Positions 61,189-64,000 of a DNA stretch of 64,000 bases are shown here, one piece after another (position 1 is the first letter of the stretch; each line of letters opens with the position of its first letter). This DNA comes from Lactarius indigo (Eukaryota > Basidiomycota > Agaricomycetes > Russulales > Russulaceae), in contig JAFKAC010000015.1 in the NCBI GenBank assembly GCA_025766275.1, positions 992,001-1,056,000 of the forward strand, in the 5' to 3' direction. The notes beneath the pieces were generated by a model. It did not search any database and was not told the DNA's origin. It saw nothing but the letters and a program-made list of their open reading frames with translations. The translations under genes and the position numbers were made by a program.

Positions 61189-61870
61189 TCAGTTAATACC
61201 GCGTGGCACCTGATTCCGGGAGACTACAGAAAGGACATCCCTGGCATGGTGATTGGTAGATTGAAGTGAAACAATGACGGGGACCGAGGGTCCGCCACCT
61301 GAAGCAGTGTTGATGGGCATACAGAGCAGAGCAACGGGTTGATTAAGTACCTCGTCTTGCCCATACACATGCACGACCACCACATTATGCGAGCTGTCAA
61401 CCAAATAACCGAGAAAAAACGTTCAGGGGGGAGGCGTGGTGACCTGACATGGTGCATAGACCCAGAATGAGTGCGGTTACGTTAGTTATCACCATCGTGC
61501 CCCTTGATTGTCGGAGAGTGGTAGCAGTAAGGGCTTTGCAGGCGCAGGACCGTTATATGCGCTGTGACATACAAAATGTCGTTGGGACAGCGAGTTATGG
61601 TGTAAGAGAGGGCCATGAAGGCTCTTACGACATGATCTGAAAGGTATTGTACGTCATGAGTTAGATTTTTTGTTTCGCCGAGTAGCTGTGCAAACCTCAG
61701 ATTTGATACGAGTAATCCATTTCGGTTCAAAGCTCATCAAATGGTCTTCAGCCTCATCGAAGTAGACTTCCACATCCGAATCGGAAGACTGGCAGTCCAG
61801 GTTGCTTGTCTGTGCTACAGCAACTGTCAACAACACCCATAAATCATGGGAACCACTCAGAACCTTCGAA
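61189..61870 (-). CDS. Possible small spliced gene, unrecognised
   Basis: Weak candidate. One open piece (about 61700-61860) reads DLWVLLTVAVAQTSNLDC, which looks like the hydrophobic end of a signal peptide, followed by an acidic stretch DSDVEVYFDEAEDHLM and KWITRIKSE before a GTTTGC donor. A second piece (61189-61390) reads SHNVVVVHVYGQDEVLNQ and PSVPVIVSLQS and ends RGIN. Candidate middle exons exist between them, and one acceptor (GGTTGACAG, 61386) keeps frame from a two-base remainder. No in-frame ATG was found for the first piece. Could be a small secreted protein or chance. Confidence 0.25.
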
Positions 61871-62027
61871 AATTGGGGTTGTTTATAGAAGAAATTAACA
61901 AGGCATACATCTAGGCAACCTATAAAATGAGCGATGGGCAGGATGCAGGGGCGCGTCGCTAAAAGCGGGCCGGATATGCCGCGGAATGAGGAAGGGGTTG
62001 AGCGCGTCTCGAGATCTTGTCAACTTG

Positions 62028-64000
62028 ATGTCGTTGGCAGGGGAAGCGACACCGGACTCGCCTCTTGCGGTTTTCACCCTCCCAATTCCTTCGCAACTGT
62101 CCATCCCACCCTCTCTATCGTATGACACACATCGTAGCGCCCACACACCCCTCGTCATCGACAATGGTTCCAACAGCCTGAGGTTCGGCTTCGCCACTCT
62201 CACGACACCACAGGTTGCCCCGAACATAGTCTCAAAGTATAAGGAACGCAAGGCCGGAAAACAACTTCTCTTGTTTGGTGATGCCGTGGACGCGGAGAGT
62301 GGCGCGCGATCACAGGCCAAGACACCATGGGAGGGGGACGTGCTACTCAACTTCGATGCATTAGTGAGCGCTGCTTAAACCGCGACTGAGCTACGGGTTT
62401 CTCATCCATCCCGTAATGAGTAGGAACATGCTTTGGACTACGCCCTCATTCGGCTTGGGGTTGACACGCCGACCGTCGACCATCCTGTGATCATGACAGA
62501 GCGTTTGGCGTCACCGCTTCATTCACGAGCGCGTGTGTACCTTATTTCTCTCGTATTCCGTGTTCGTTCATTCATTTTTAGTAACGTCGGAACTCATGTT
62601 CGAGCTCTACTCTGTACCATGCTCTGACGTATGCCGTCGACGCCGTCATGTCCTTCTATCTCAACAACCGCCCCACGCCTCCATCTGTTTCACCTACCGC
62701 CAGTGGGCTCGCCATATCATTCAATACCGCGTCCACATCCGTCATCCCTATCCTAGATGGTAAGGGTATCATGAGCCAAGCAAAACGGTACGCCATCCGC
62801 CTCGGGAGGTCGCCTGACCTCGAATTAATTCGAAATTACGAAGAATACAGTGGGGATCACACCAAGCATCCGAATACCTCCTCAAGACTATCCAACTCAA
62901 ATACCCGACATTCTCAACGCGTGTAACAACCGCTCATACGAATGTCTGTGCTTGTTCCTTCACCCTTGTCCCTCGTTCACCAACTTGCGCGACCAGTGGA
63001 TGTTGCATACATTCTGCGAGATGTCACCAGACTACACCGCACTCCTCCGGCGCCTGCGCGACCCACTGCAATTGCGCGCTGTGGAACGTATCGTGCAGTT
63101 CCCTTTCGTTCTGCCTGTCGTAGACGAGCGCACGGAGGAAGAACTCGCCCGTGCGGCGGAGAAGCGGCGGGAGCAAGGCAAAAAACTACAAGAAATGGCA
63201 GCCAAGGCTCGCATTGAAAAAGTACCGTGGTCAAATAAAAGTCATACACCGTATTTATACTAACGCGACGAGCAGCTCGTCCAGAAGGAGAGTGACTTGC
63301 AATACTTAACAAACCTGAAGGAGCGGAGAGCTGAGGAGACGAAACGGGAGTGGCAAGTATGTATACTTTCCATTCTTCGTTACGCCCTCCTCATGGGACC
63401 TTCCCGTCGCAGAGTTTGCTCCAGTCGGAAGGCTTCAGCGATGATGCTGCCCTCGACCAAGCCATCAAGAAACTCGAAGCCGACTTGAAAAAGACGCGGA
63501 AAAAAGCTGCCAACGATAGCGATGACGTCATAGTAAGCACTCGTGTTTTCTCATCCTTCCGAAGTAGACGGACTGGCTCTTGCCGCAGGAAGAACCCTCC
63601 TTCCCGCTCGTCGATACGCCAGATGAACAGGTAACCTTCGCTTTCAATCAAAGTGATTGCATCACGTGATCGTTAAAACAAACCCATCCCACAGCTTGAC
63701 GAAGAGGGTCTCAAGGAGAAGAAGAAACAAAAACTTCTCAAGGCTGGATTTGAGGCCCGCGCTCGTGCACGGCGCGAGAAAGAAAAGGCACAGGAGGAGC
63801 GTGCTGCTGAGGAGCGCAAAGAAGACGAGGAACGAGCAGCGGACCCATCAGCGTGGGTCACGCGGGTTCGTGCAGAGCATGCCTCCGTCATGGAGCGCAT
63901 CAAGGAGCGCAACCGACGCAAGGCTGCACTCGGCGATCGTAAGAGCGCGGCGGCACAGGCCCGAATGAAAAACATTGCCAGTCTTGCAGCCGACGAGCGC
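62028..64000 (+). CDS. ARP5: Actin-related protein ARP5 (INO80 complex), 3' end outside window
   Basis: ARP5 is an actin-fold subunit of the INO80 chromatin remodeller. Start MSLAGEATPDSP; the actin ATP-site loop appears as LVIDNGSNSLRFGF. Then WEGDVLLNFDAL/EHALDYALIRLG, DHPVIMTERL, TSELMFELYSVP, TYAVDAVMSFYLN, VIPILDGKG, SEYLLKTIQLKYPTF, WMLHTFCEMSPDY and VQFPFVLPVVDERTEEELARA. The ARP5-specific charged coiled-coil insertion (EGLKEKKKQKLLKAGFEAR) continues to the window edge. Introns of about 50-70 nt join these pieces, for example after NFDAL (62363), after TAHTN and after ARIEK. Between ELYSVP and TYAVDAV (about 62615-62630) the frame changes by one base with no intron, so the copy is either mutated or contains a sequence error. 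Confidence 0.85.

Overview
The window looks like a euchromatic piece of a filamentous Agaricomycete (mushroom-forming basidiomycete) chromosome. This is inferred from many 50-60 nt GT..AG introns with CTRAY-type branch sites, large Agaricomycete-type F-box/LRR genes, and fungal versions of housekeeping genes. I see no bacterial, viral or intact transposon gene.

Layout: 0.6-8.9 kb (+) holds a many-exon TRANK1-like UvrD/Rep-type SF1 helicase. 9.4-28.6 kb is a one-strand (-) array of six paralogous F-box genes. Five can be modelled as intact four-exon genes with a conserved tiny first exon; the sixth is a 5'-truncated, frame-broken pseudogene. Between them lie decayed passengers: a frameshifted relic of the tRNA m5U methyltransferase TRM2 and a dead copy of an SCP2-type peroxisomal thiolase. 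The apparently intact parent of that thiolase sits at the right edge of the array (29.2-31.2 kb, -). F-box gene plus thiolase was therefore duplicated as a block.

31.4-40.1 kb is a compact housekeeping/chromatin block: eIF5 (-), a DNMT2-type tRNA cytosine methyltransferase (-), a PHD-finger protein (+) and a coiled-coil protein (+) whose N-terminus resembles the meiotic double-strand-break factor MEI4/Rec24. From 40.1 to 59.4 kb the only gene I can support is a small FYVE-domain protein (46.6-47.6 kb, -), leaving about 6.4 and 11.8 kb without recognisable genes. The right end has a frame-broken F-box/LRR gene of a different family (-), a weak candidate small gene (-), and the start of ARP5 (+), an INO80-complex actin-related protein that runs off the window.

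Most exon coordinates below were worked out by hand from splice signals plus reading-frame continuity. For the five F-box genes, eIF5, DNMT2, the PHD protein, the MEI4-like protein and the FYVE protein, the exon lengths sum to a multiple of three and the joined frame stays open. No expression data or database search was available.
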